Shown here piece by piece: positions 12,801-25,012 of a DNA stretch of 64,000 nucleotides. How positions within the stretch are numbered: the stretch's first letter is position 1; each line of letters starts with the position of its first letter. The stretch is from Otis tarda (taxonomy: Eukaryota; Chordata; Aves; Otidiformes; Otididae), in the NCBI GenBank assembly GCA_026413225.1, contig CM048552.1:137343053-137407052 (forward strand), in the 5' to 3' direction. The translations under genes were made by a program, and so were the position numbers. The notes beneath the pieces were generated by a model. The model made no database searches. It was not told the DNA's origin and saw only the letters and a list, made by a program, of their open reading frames with translations.

Positions 12801-15800
12801 CCATCATATTACACAAATGGCAACCACCGCAGAGACAAAAGACAATACTTTCCAACACTGCTAACAAGGAAATCACAGTCATGTTAAAAAAGCTGAAAGA
12901 AAAATGATTATTTTGTCAATTTATTTAAAAAAAAAACAAACAACAAAAAGCCACAAAGCCAAACACCTACATTCCAATTGCCACTTCATTTAGTTATTTA
13001 TTTTTTTTTACATCTAGACTTTTTTTTTTCCTGATACGCTGTTGCTATTTTCTGGTTGCTATTACTACTGAAAACAGCTGCTTGCAGCTGAAAAAAAAAT
13101 TCAGTAACAGAACAGAAGCTATAAAATGAAACACTTTGTGAATAATAGCTAGGTCACCTGGGTTTCTCAGGCAGGCACCAAAATGAACACGTAGCTCATC
13201 TCAAAAGGAAAAAAAAAATCCTAAACCAGTTATTTAAATTAATTAGCATGCACATGCACACATTTCAATAGTCATCTTTTCACTCAGAGCCACACTCACC
13301 GCTTGCTTCCAATAGTCACATCCAATTCTCTTACACTCCCAGCTAGTATCTCCTGCTGCTGTGGAAAAGGTCTTCGTGCAAGCCTGCGCTCACAGTCACA
13401 GGCTTGCCAGGAAAATAACAAGATGAAAAGCTCTCGCGCCACCCCTAGCCGAGAGGAACCCTGAGCCTGGCACCCCGAGCCACAACAACGGCACTGCAGC
13501 CCTCAGTCCAGAAAACAAATATTTTTGAAAGGCACTGCCTTCTAATTCCAGTGTGCATGATGCCAACTGTGAAAACAAAAGCTGCTAAAAACAGCGCGCG
13601 TGTGCGAGCACATGCACACAAAGCATCTTAGCTGGAATTAACTCACGTTTTCCCCCTATTCTCCCAACCCATCAGTAAACAGAGCGGTTGATTACGCTAA
13701 GCAAAATAAAATTCTGTACCAAGCATTGCATCGTTCCTAATTTGCTACTGTAGCTTCTGCTGATAGGGACAGAAGACACAGCCTGTACTCAGAGACCTGG
13801 AGAACAAAAGAAATACTGTATGAATTAATACTGCAAATTTCCCTTCAGAACTGACAGAAAAAGGTAATTAAACCGTGCACCTCTAGCTGTTTCTCTCACG
13901 CTGTAATACTAAAGACGAGACAATCTTACCGGGATTTACAGCTGTTCACCCATATTCACTGGATATGTGAGCTTTGCATCCTTACAAACGTGCCAGCCAC
14001 TTTGAAAGCCTCGCAGAACTGAATCTGCTTCAACCTCTGCGTCTCATTTACTGTAACACAGAGGATTTTCAAAGCCATGCCTCACAACAGCTGGCTTGTT
14101 TTTGCCTGCTTCCTATGATTGACAAGTTCATACAAGCTCCGTCAACTTTAACCTTGATAAGTGAAGGCTTGGTCTGTATTGTACGTTACATCACCAGAAA
14201 CTTCTGACCTCAGGGAAAAGATCTCAGAGACTTCAAAGCTTTTCCCTTCCCCCACCCCCACCCCCTGGATTTGGTTATTAAAAAAAATAAAAAGATTTTA
14301 AAAGGCCTTTAATTTTTTAAGGGTTTTTCCTTTCATTTGTGAAAATCAAGATCTGTATTTCAGCAACAACAGTTCTGCAGGTTTTAAATATTTAAAACTA
14401 TTTTAAAAGATCAGTGTGTTACTAGGCTCCTTTCTAAACAACGTTCAGATAACCAAGTCTTTAATTTTAGAGGAGAGTCTTCATCAAGAGCCCTCCAGCT
14501 TGAATTTTTTTGCATGTGTTGTGTGTACAGGCGCTCTCTCTTGCAGGAGATTCTGCAGGGAAAGAACTAAATGCTTTCATGCTGCATGAGCAAATTACCA
14601 CCCCCACGCTCCATCTTTAGAAACCAAAGGCATCGTGGCCTTCATCAGAGCAAAGCTCAAGCTCCTTTCAATTTTTCTACAAGAACACATTAAAGATGTA
14701 ATAGAGCAATTGTGGGTAAGGCTTTAAGACGTATTAAAAGAGGATTTTAAAATGACCATTTTAAGAGAAAAATGTTATTTAAACTGCATGTAAAACCACA
14801 TACAGTGGTTAGATATTATGATGTAGCACTCATATCCAGTTAATCCTCTCCCCTAAATTTTTTCTATCTCCCAAAACTGTCTATTTGATTTCAAGATAGA
14901 GAGGGAATGACTTCAAGAGAACTCATCTGTTTACATAATACAACACAACTGGTTAACAGACTGTAGCAAGTCTGGTTGGCCCATGCAAAAAAAATGGCAG
15001 TTATAGCTGTTATGTTACTTTTTAGCACAAAACTTCACTCAAATTTACTGGCATAAACAGTCTCCTGCATGACAGCAAATCACAATCCATGTTGCCTAAG
15101 GGCTTATAGCAGAAGGTGAATGTTTCACAGGCTAGCTTTTAGTACCAGAACACTGTAAAGCCGCTCCATACATTAGAAATATATGAACTGCTGCACTGAG
15201 GAGACAAATCAGTCACCTTTTTCCAAAGATGCTTTTCATCATTAGGGGAAAATAAAATCTACAATTCATCAGTATATGCTGCTTTTATGCGTATAACCAC
15301 TAGAGACTATATCTTACATTATCTCTAATCTCCCTACTCAACTGTTATCATTAAAATAGCCACAAGAAGATAGTTGGATTTCAAGCAACGCAACAAAAAC
15401 ATAGTCTTTAGATAGTTCTCATTGTAATCCTCTTTCCAGGAAAAGCAGTGAAACTAAACCAGAACACAAAAACGGACTAATACTTACATAATTATCTCTG
15501 TTTCTCTCTCCACAAACTTTTTTTGCATGCCATTCCTCTCGTCCACCCCCAATTTCAGTACCTTCAGAATCACATCTAGGACTTCTCCCAGCTTCTCACA
15601 CTTGGCAGCACTTACCTTTGGAGGCAGGGGAGGAAACTTTCCATAAGGAGAAGATACCCTCTGACACTTCCTTTCATCAGACCACGGTGGCCTCGCATAC
15701 CCCTAAGCTGTCACTGCATGCACAGTGGAGAACAGATGTGCCAGCAGCAATTAAGTGAGAGGAACTTCACTCAGTAACGAGAAGCTGGAAGTAGAAAAAA

Positions 15801-16706
15801 GGGGATATGGGAGGTGGGGTAGCTACTCTCAAGTTTAGAAACAGACATTCAAAATTCACCTAACAAAGGCAGAGGGAGAACCCACACTTTCAAGGGTGTG
15901 AGGAATGAGCAACTTGGATGGGGGAGAAACAGGGCTACATTACTGTAGCATACTGTAAACCAAGCGCAGGCTTGGGAGACAGCCCAGCACCCATTTAATG
16001 AGGTTCAGCAGCTGCTGGGGACCAAAGCAGAGCATCACACTGACCTGCAGGATGGGCACCTGGCAGCCCTGGACTGAGCACCATTAGGAGAGTGAGGAAG
16101 GGGAAGGCAATGGGACAAGCCTGCAAGGTATTTAGTCACAACCAACCCTAGATCCCAAAATAATGCATTTGGGATGCTCCTGAAGAACCATGCATCTCTC
16201 AGCTCAAGCAGCCTGAAAGTTTTAAAATGGACAACAGGAGGAAGAAAAAAAGACTACAAGTAGGATAATTTATCATGCAACTCCTGCCTTGATCCTGAAG
16301 TATGAGAAGAATCTGGTTCAAAACTTTGCTACTTGAAGAGCTACCCTGTGCCAGTGGCCATATGTATTTAGATTAATCGTTCTTGGAAGATCAAGAATCC
16401 ACACTGTGCTATTTAATTTCGAAAAGGGCATTTACATACATGAGAGGAATATTTTTAAAAGGACAAGCCATATGGTGTAATACTAAGAGATAACATGTCA
16501 TAGAAGATACAATATATAAAACTCAGAGAAAATGTATAACATCTACCAAAAATCCAGAAGACCACCCTTTTTCCTCCCCTCTCTCTGTCCCTTCTGAAGG
16601 TTGGATGAAACAGTAACTAAAAGGACATCCACTAAAGAATTGAAGTCTTACCCAAATTAGGAAAATCCAGAACTATTCTAGCAAAACAAATGTATAAACA
16701 CAATAA

Positions 16707-16745
16707 GGGAGGGAGGGAGGGAGGGAGGGAGGGAGAGAGGGAGGC
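16707..16745 (+). repeat. (GGGA)n microsatellite
   Basis: About eight tandem GGGA units, ending in a GAGAGGGA variant. It is purine-only on the plus strand, and can form a quadruplex or triplex. Confidence 0.95.
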
Positions 16746-17173
16746 TGAGGTACAAATGTGTAAAGGTGTTAGAACAAAAAAAAAAGGGGGGAAAAAAAAT
16801 CCACTTTTTCAAACACAGGTATCTGCCAGACAGATTATAGAGCCACAAGTACAGCAGTAAGAATACGAAGAAAATAAGGCCACAGCAGAAAACTGGCACG
16901 GACTCCCCTTCACACCTCCATGAGCAAAGAACAGCCTGTGTGGGAATCATTCTCAGATGTTGTCCACCATTAAGTGGGTAGTCATGAGTTAACTAGACTA
17001 TAGGATAATCCCTGAGACTCCCATAGGAAATTGCTGAAATATCAGCTGTGATGCACAACTGGCCATTCCTCTGACACCTGGGCAACTACGTGAGCAAAGT
17101 GACACGTGCAATGTTTGGGGAGGGAAGGTGTGAGGGTGTTGAAGAGAGCAAATGAGAGAAAGAGAGCAAGAGT

Positions 17174-17193
17174 AAAAAAAAAAAAAAAAAAAA
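17174..17193 (+). repeat. A20 homopolymer at the 5' edge of the CR1-like remnant
   Basis: 20 consecutive A, directly before the first CR1-like similarity, after a purine-rich GAGAGAAAGAGAGC stretch. Confidence 0.97.
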
Positions 17194-17199
17194 GGTATT

Positions 17200-17930
17200 C
17201 ATTATGAATCTGGAGAACTTCAGAACCATCAGCTTAACATCTAAATTCTAAATTAGGCAAACAGGTAGAAATTATATTAAGAGATTCAGCACTAACTAGT
17301 GTGTTAAAATGACAGAATAATTTAGGCTCGTGCAGAAAAGACATCTCAATGCATCACTATTCTTAGAAAGAGTGGACACATGTGGAAAACATCTGGATGA
17401 CAGAGACTTTGGATTTTTAGAAGACTCAAAAAAAAAAAAAAATTGTCCTCACCAGAGGCTCTTAAAAATTCAACTGCCTTGGGACAAAGTCCTCATTTAT
17501 ATCATCACATGACTACCAGAAGTGGTTGGATCTAGGTGATTTACAAAAGGGGTGAAAAAGAAGGTGGCAACAGTGGCTGCTGTGAGAAAGTTATTCTGAG
17601 CAATAAAGACACAAGCCATTGAGTGAATGTGCCATAAAACAACAGATGAAATTCAGATTTAATAAATGCAAAGTAACCCACAGAATAGCTTTCCCTATAC
17701 CTTAGCAACATATACAATGATGTGTAACTGAAATTACTGCTTTGCAGGAAGGAAAATCTGGATTTCACAGACCGTTCTATGCACATATCATCTCTGCACT
17801 CCACAGCAGGGGGAAAAGAAAAAAAAAAAAAAAAAGTCAAGATAAAGGAAACATTATGTTACTTTATGATTTCACAATGCACCCTAATGTTGTTGCAGGA
17901 ACATATGAGAATGTGGAAAGTCACAGAAGA
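17200..17930 (+). mobile_element. Degenerate CR1/L3-like LINE fragment (reverse transcriptase 3' region)
   Basis: Several stretches resemble the recalled consensus of ancient amniote CR1 elements in the right order. These are a segment near 17205-17240 like the CR1 'agaccagtcagcttaac' region, 'gacaaagtcctcat' (17484-17497), 'cagatgaaattcag' followed by 'aataaatgcaaagta' (the CR1 K-C-K-V codon region, about 17643-17676), 'acaatgatg' (about 17714), and a weak match of the 3' end at 17755-17840. The reading frame is broken many times and there are internal A-tract insertions. It is on the plus strand, antisense to SHROOM2. A repeat-library comparison was not possible, so family assignment rests on memory. 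Confidence 0.6.
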
Positions 17931-20900
17931 AAATAAGGACGGGCAAGGCCACCCAACAGCTTTCACAGAGGAGACACCCTACCAACTCCTCACAGAAGAG
18001 GTGCTCTTTCTCACAACACATCCGCACAAAAAGCTATGGATGTTAAAAGTCAACGTGGATCCAAAACCAGTCAGAAAACTTCTGAAAGAAAAATTCAAGG
18101 GCTGTTAACCAGAAATACTTAGGATTGCACCTCTTACCTGTAGATCAGCAGAGGCTGGGCAAGGATACCTAGCAGCATGGCTCGTGTTTTTGTTTCCTCA
18201 GAGGACCTGCTTCTGTTCAGAGAAAGGGAACCTGCTCAGGTACACCTTTAGCCTGCCCCAGCATGACTGTTCTTAAGAATCAACTTCCATCAGCTTCCTT
18301 CATGTATCAGTGATTCAAGGTTACACTGCCCCAAAGCATGATACTTGTTTAGCTGTTATTAGTCAGTCACATACACCAGTGCACTGGAAAGACACAGCAG
18401 TTCACGGCAACAAAACTTGTACTAACAACTATTTACAGAAATCTAAGGAAGATGAAAGGTGGCAGAGGACTTCTCATACTTGAATAGATGTTGCTGGACT
18501 CTCTCCTTTGTTGTGATGTGCATGGGAGGAGTCGCAGATGCGTTTTGCCAGTTTCAGACAAAATATAACTTTGAAACAGCCCAAGACTGCAGTGCATCAT
18601 CCATTAATCCATGGGATACATACAATGACATCATTGGCAAAAAAAGTGGTCTGACAGATGCCTTAATAAAGAAATGCTAATGCAAACGGAAAGGGCTTCA
18701 GCAGCTCATGTTCTTAAAGTCTTTGTTAATGTCTAAGAGCCTGTGAGGATGCACACTGGCTCTCCTGCACTTGCTCAAGATGATGACAAGTAGCTGCACA
18801 CAACAAAGGGAAAACTGCAATTTATATTTCATTTTTAACTTCATGCAAGAAGGCATTCTCACATGTAAATTCATTCTTGTTAGGAATTCAGATATTTGAA
18901 GCATTTCTTCAACCAAATTGGTATGTTCTGGCTGCATGAAAAGCATTTTTTTTTCCTCCCTTTAACTGAATAATCAATGTCTCTCAAAAAAAGAGCACTT
19001 AAACCTTTGTAACAGCCCTTATTATACTTAAACTGATTTAAAAAAATAGGACACTTCACTTTATTAGCTCTTGAATAAAATGAATGTAGAAATTGTTAGT
19101 ACACTGCACATCAGATACAAAATTAACCATGCATATTTTGTAATTTCCTTCCTACAAAACACTACTTGTTAGGTCATTCTGTACTTAGCAAACTGATAGA
19201 AATACTTCTTTCCTTTAGAAGCATTTATGTGAAAAATTACAACAGCTGTAGGTGAAGTGTAGAACAGAGAACTTAGACCTCTTTTGCACCATAAAAGAGT
19301 GACGCTTGTTAATACACGCAGGAAATGTTTGCTGAAGTAATTTTTCACTGATTTGTAAGGAAGCAGTTGTGCAAGATTACAGCATTTCTTCCTTAGGAGG
19401 AAAAGGGAGGAAGGTGAAAACACTGTAACAGCTGGTTAGAATATTAAACCTGGGCATTTTGGTCAACTTAGGCATCAAGAATGACTTTTACTGTCATTTT
19501 GTATGGTAAAGGCTGTTCCTCTGTCTTCAAGAGCCGAGTAAGTAGTAAGGCATGAAAGGTCTAAAAGAAATGTCTTATAGTGTTTAATTAGAGTTGAGTC
19601 ATGCTGCAGTCCCATACTTGACATGCGCACGCTCTTTTACTTGACATCTATTAAATGTTGAAAGATTTTTTGCAACTTGTGATCTCATCAATTCTTTCTC
19701 ACTTTTTGAAATTATGTAATTTTCATAGAGATTGCAGAAGCAAATTAACACAGACACAAGTCAAACATTCTTAGAAAGTAAATAAGAGCAATGGCTGTGA
19801 ACATCGCTAGTAGCTGGCAATCTTAATAATTAGATCATAAAGCACTACTCTTTTGATGCAGATTGACTTTTGTGTGTGCCGTGTCATCCTGCAGGAAGCC
19901 ACAGACCACAGGCCAGAGCACACATTTCCATCTTAACCCTTTCGAAGGGCTATGTTGGTTTAGAAATTGTGGAGACATCTATAGGGAGTTAATTATATAA
20001 TCAGCATATGTCACTCGACAAACACAGAAAGAAGAGACCTGTAAACATCTGTTTAAGCTTTGTAAATAATTTGAAATAGAAAGAACAGCATCATTAAAAA
20101 CAAAAAGCATCAACTTTTGTTTTACAGATCAGACTCACAGAGCAGTCCTAAAGTTAAAAACACATTTAGAATTGCATCAAGCCTCAGTATAAAAATACTC
20201 GGCTCACATCAGATGAGTGTTTGCATGTCCGTGAGTTGATGACAAGAGTGGCTTGGTTCTTGCATGAGAGATAATAGTGGCCACTATGGACCACTGCTTT
20301 CTCTTCCTATAAAAATAATACTCCAAGCTATCAAATACTGTGATTCAGAAGAACATGTAGCTTTTCTAAAAAGTGAGATGAAACAACCTGAATTCATTCG
20401 AAGCACTCAGTAATCTCAGAGGGGAAAAATACAGCCCAAAGATGAAAAGAGTTCACCAACTAACTTCATCAACAACAACAAAAAAACAACTTTCAGAAGT
20501 AATGTCAATTTAGGTTTTGCAATTGTGTGCTAAAAAAAGAGCACCAAAAGAAAAGAAAAATAGCAAAATGAACCAGCAGTAAAAAGTCTCGGAGAAAAAA
20601 ATTGCTTATCAAGCACTTTTTTTTTGTTTGTTTTTAACCATTTGCTGTTAAAATACTCCAACCCTTTTCCATTCTAAATTCAGTGCATTACAAAGAGTCA
20701 TATTTCTCCTGAGAACAACCTGGGAAGCTGTAACAGTAAGCATTCAAAGTTTATTTTAAAGCCAAAGTATTCATTTTTTTTTTTTTTTTCCGAAACAACT
20801 GGAGGGGAGGCAGGCCAGAGGCACCCTGTAGCCTTGCACAGTCTCCAACCCAGGGAAGGCACCTGTGGACTCCACAGCTGGCTCTCAGCTTGGGTCCCTG

Positions 20901-21783
20901 CACATCGAACCCGCACAAACGCTGCAGGGCTGCTCCTGTGCTCAGCGCAGTCATGCTGGCTTCAGCAGCACAAAGGCAACTGTGACACACAAGCGTCAGT
21001 AGCACAAAATAAGGGCAATCAGCAATATAATCCAAACTCAAATTTCCAAAGAAAATAATAAATATGACCACAAGGAAGATCTTAGGTTTGGTTAATATTC
21101 ATGTTCTAGAATATATCTATTTATCTATAATACATTAGATAGATTTGCTAGCCATTTGCAGATTGCTAGCTGTTAAAAGCAGGAAACTAAATGCCTTTAG
21201 GGCAGCTCAAAAACCATAAAATCAATTCATGTCATGATGAGTCCAGCTCCTTTGGAGCACAGGAAGCCTTGTTAAAAGAAGAGTACATGAAAATACATAT
21301 TATTTCCCACAGAACAGCCATTCATCATCATGCAGTGGTAGCTCAAAACACAGGAACTAAATGTCCAAATGAAGTATTTTGTTTATTTACATTTTTGAAT
21401 ATGGAAGTCACATAAGCCGTTTGCCTAGCACAAGTGCGGAGGGAAAGGCTGCAAAAGAGACCATTTTACAAAACCTCCTGTAATGTGGTGAAATGGTCAA
21501 AGACTGCATCTGAAATAGTATGTCAAAATAGATTTCAGCTTAAAAAACAAACCAAAACAAAACACAAAGTTATTGCAGCTGGTGCCCCGTCATGTGATTT
21601 TCATGGATTCCGTGATTATAAAGCAAGAATTGTGCTGCACAAACACTGCTAAAATGCTGGCGTAGGAGTATTATTCACATGCTTTTGTGCCTAGGCTTCA
21701 GCACTGGTGGATGGAAATCATTTTACTTGTCCAGAGATGCTGCCTGCCTACAGAAGCACGTCTGCTCCTGGCTGATTTTGCTG

Positions 21784-21853
21784 CTGCCTCCCCCTCTCCC
21801 TCCCCTCCTTCCCTTCCCTCCAGCCCAATCTCCCCTCCACACGCGTGCGCACA
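21784..21853. repeat. Pyrimidine tract followed by alternating CA/CG
   Basis: CCTCCCCCTCTCCCTCCCCT-type sequence runs to about 21837, giving four or more G-runs on the minus strand. A Z-DNA-like ACACGCGTGCGCAC (21839-21852) follows. Confidence 0.8.
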
Positions 21854-22931
21854 TTCACACCCTCACGGGCTATTCATTTTGAAATCACTACAGTAAGTAC
21901 AAAGGGCTAGAAAGAATTAGAAAAATAGCAGATGGTCTCTTCAGCTGGGCCATACGCAATGCAAAATACAACCGTATAAAACCACAAATAAATACTAATT
22001 TTTTACAAGCTTTTACGATCATGACTAGAGTATGTTTGCTACAGTTCATAATTTCCTGTTCCCGTGAGAGATTAATACCGCTTACAGAACTGAGGAAAGC
22101 CCGTAGACATTATTTTTCCTATACACATTTTTCTTCTGTCACAAAAACCTGAGCTATCAGATCTAACCATAGCAGTGTGTGTGCATAATCTCAGCTCAGT
22201 TGCCACACGCCACTTAAGCAGCCGCAGCATCAGCAATCGCTGAAATCACTGCTTACATTACAACAGCTCCGGCAAACTGCGGTCCAGGAGGAGGGCACCC
22301 CCCTGCACACCAGACGTTTAAGGATTTTAGCTGCATTGCACACACAGTCATGCGTCTCAAAAGGGTCTGAAAATATTGTACAGTTTAATTGAAACATGAA
22401 TTAACAGAGAAGTGGAGCTGATCAAAAGGGAAAACAACTTTTTGTGGCTTTTGTTCACGTACTGCATTCTGTAAAGGCACAAGGAGAGAAAAGTCCAATT
22501 TACAGCACTATCGTGTTCCAGTAGCATACCATCTTTGCCATGAATAATACTGGAAAACTCTTTTGGGAGACCTGAAGCATTCCCTCCCTCCCTCCTCGCC
22601 CCCCAAAAAACCCTGTAACTGATAAATACAAAAAATATCTGAATAATTTCACCCACACATATAAGAATCATCTGGCTCCAAACGAACTGTAATACATTCA
22701 ACAGCTGACAATTTCTTCAAGCTCACCCTAGAGTCTCCAGAAATTTTGGTCCCAACTTTAATTCTATCATGCATGCTGAAGTATGTGGGGAGAAGAAGAG
22801 GGAACAACGGAAAAGGCACAGCGAAAACTCCAAAATCATCATATAGCAAAACTTCCAGTTTGGATCACGAAAAGATCAGATCTGAGTTGTAATAAGAAAT
22901 CTCTTAAAGTCAGAAATTAAGAAATACTTAC

Positions 22932-23035
22932 CTTGCAGAGCAGTTCCTTTCATCCAAATTGTTAACTTTAGAGAAAATACGCTCCCCATCTTCCTTTAAA
23001 TCCTCTGCTTGCCTCCTTACTTCAACTGAGACTTC
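22932..23035 (-). CDS. SHROOM2: SHROOM2 exon 5: short exon in the central variable region
   Basis: This 104-base exon encodes EVSVEVRRQAEDLKEDGERI and then about 15 more residues, ending CSA plus two bases of an Arg codon. The start resembles human SHROOM2 EASVELRRQAGD (recalled) directly after the KQ that ends exon 4. The acceptor is CTTTTAG and the donor is a perfect GTAAGT. It enters in phase 0 and leaves with two bases, matching exon 6. The peptide is charged and low in hydrophobic residues, with no recognisable domain. Because 104 is not a multiple of three, skipping it would shift the frame, so it is unlikely to be a simple cassette exon. Confidence 0.92.
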
Positions 23036-25012
23036 CTAAAAGTGGTTTACAGCGTAAGTAAGAAACCAAGTCATCATGTTTCAGACTCCTGAAAAATCTA
23101 TGATTATGGAACCTCTTATTTGTGGGTTTGCTCTGTTTGAATATACATGAAGTCAACAGCATAGCACGTCTTATGCTTGTTTGGTTTTAAGTGGTACAGT
23201 ATGCTATGTGACCTCTTGCACAGCGCTACCGACCTGACTGCGCTCAAGTTACTGCTCTGCTTTGCTGATCTTCAGAAGAGCTTAAAATTCCTATAAACCT
23301 TCGCAACTTCCATTTGGCAAAGACAAAAAAAAAAATGCAGCAAAGAAAGTACAGAAGACTTGCTCACATTTTAGAAGAGGCAAGTACACACCAGCTTTTG
23401 AATCCCTGAGTGCGTACTTTAGTTCCTCAGTAAAATACACAACATCGCTGTTCCAGAATTTTATTATCTCACTATCTTCAAACAACCACACCCAAAGCGT
23501 AGCTTTGCATTACAAACACTGAACCTACAGGAAATTTAATGGTGCATTAGCACTGGAATAATCTGAATCATATATGCGAAACAACATCTTTATTTACTTC
23601 AGTCTGTTGCAAGCACCTTCAACGGACTTATCACCATATTTTCCAGGTGCCTAAACAGGTGTCTGCTTTTTGCCCCAGGAGACCTATAGTGAACTTAAAG
23701 GCACTGACTAATAAACCAGAAATGCATACATGGAATAGATTATATGATGGTTTTTCTGCTGGGTAGGCAATTATTTAATAATTTAGTTAATTTAATTTCC
23801 AAAATAACTTCCAGGTGAGTATTTCCAGTGCTTGTAATCTCTACCCTAGTAAATTATCCTCATAGTTAAGTCTGCATGTAGACTTGAAAAATAACTTTTG
23901 CAAAACTTAAAGACACAAAAAACTTAAAGAAAGAGAGTCCACAACTTTCAGAGATCAATATATTTCGTTTCTTTTTGACCTATTCTCATTCTACGCCCTG
24001 TATCTACACACACAAACACAGAGGTGCTGTGTGGATGTGTATGCATGTATGTATCCAATGTTTTTACCAAGAGGGGAAAAAAAAAAAAAAAAAGAAAAAA
24101 GGAAAACATAATATACAACTGCATTGCCTCAATTCTTTTCTTGCATAAGGTGAAGTTCAACACAGGTTGAACACACTATGACTCCTTATACATATCAACC
24201 AATCTTGTAGCAGCTTGAACAATTTGTTTTTAACAGAGAACTTAAGAGACTTGGTTTCTCTGTTTACTTCCCCTGCCACCTGCCAACCATTCCCTGGCCC
24301 TGCTCAGTTAAAAATTAACTTAATATTTACTTGCAAGTTGAACAGACATTTGGCATCTCTCTAAGGAATAAATTTATACAGCAAACTAACATAAAACAAA
24401 ACACTAAGCAGTTTCATTTGTTGCTGAAGTGTAGCTTTAATGTTAACAGGCATACTTTTTAATCTGTAAACTTTATTAGACAGAAGTTTTGTGCTAGGTA
24501 GCTTTTTGTGTCAAGCAAGTTTAGAATAAAAGAGGAAATCCATGGAAAATTATTAGATCATTAACAGAACTGGATAAAAGTAGGTATTTCCTCTTGGAAC
24601 ATTTTTCTTCATAGTCTCGGAGAACTGAAAGCCTTAAAATGGGGAAGGCAGCCACACCAGTGAAGAAGTAACTCTGAGTGAAGATTGCTTTGATCCTCCT
24701 ATACCTCTACTGTAAACCAGAGGATATTATAAAATCAACCAGGTTGCTTTCTTCCATCTGGCTATAACACACAACAAATTACTTGATCCAAATGCTCTTT
24801 GCTCAGTGCCCCTGCAATACAAACTTTGATCATCTTCATTTTACTTATGAGAGCTACCTGTAACAATTATTCCCTTACTGATAAAAGGCAAACACCACAC
24901 TATATTGTATTCCTAAACTGGAAATTTTAGTAAAAATTATCTCATTCCTCCTCCACCACTTTCCTGCCCCCTTCCCGGGCAATTTAAAAGGTAATGCGAA
25001 GGACACGTGTAC
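23036..25012 (-). other. SHROOM2 intron 4 (about 2 kb)
   Basis: Intron between exons 4 and 5. The exon 4 frame remains open from 25012 down to a stop ending at 24875, and an AATAAA occurs on the minus strand at 24472-24477. A 17-base A-tract lies at 24077-24093. No other coding signal is seen. Confidence 0.85.
24077..24093 (+). repeat. A17 homopolymer in intron 4
   Basis: 17 consecutive A followed by G and another A6. On the coding strand it is a T tract. Confidence 0.97.

Larger units (their letters stand above)
5895..22931 (-). other. SHROOM2 intron 5 (about 17 kb)
   Basis: Intron between exons 5 and 6, with a perfect GTAAGT donor and a TATCTCTAG acceptor. Contents I can support are a 30-bp perfect CA/TG palindrome (9848-9877), a (GGGA)n run (16707-16745), A-tracts, an old CR1-like LINE remnant (about 17200-17930), and a pyrimidine tract followed by alternating CG/CA (21784-21853). 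Many frames of 60-140 codons occur on both strands, but none has a recognisable domain, so I annotate no gene. Confidence 0.8.

Noticed and set aside
17779..18108. 109-codon plus-strand frame rich in Lys
   Set aside because: Most of the Lys run is translation of an A-tract, and the first part overlaps the decayed CR1-like remnant.
18459..18680. 73-codon plus-strand frame with a hydrophobic segment
   Set aside because: Could suggest a small secreted or envelope-like peptide, but no family is recognised and neighbouring sequence is not coding-like.
24875..25012. C-terminal 45 codons of the long minus-strand frame as normal SHROOM2 protein
   Set aside because: A donor lies at 25012 and exon 5 continues the SHROOM2 homology in phase, so these codons are intronic in the main form.
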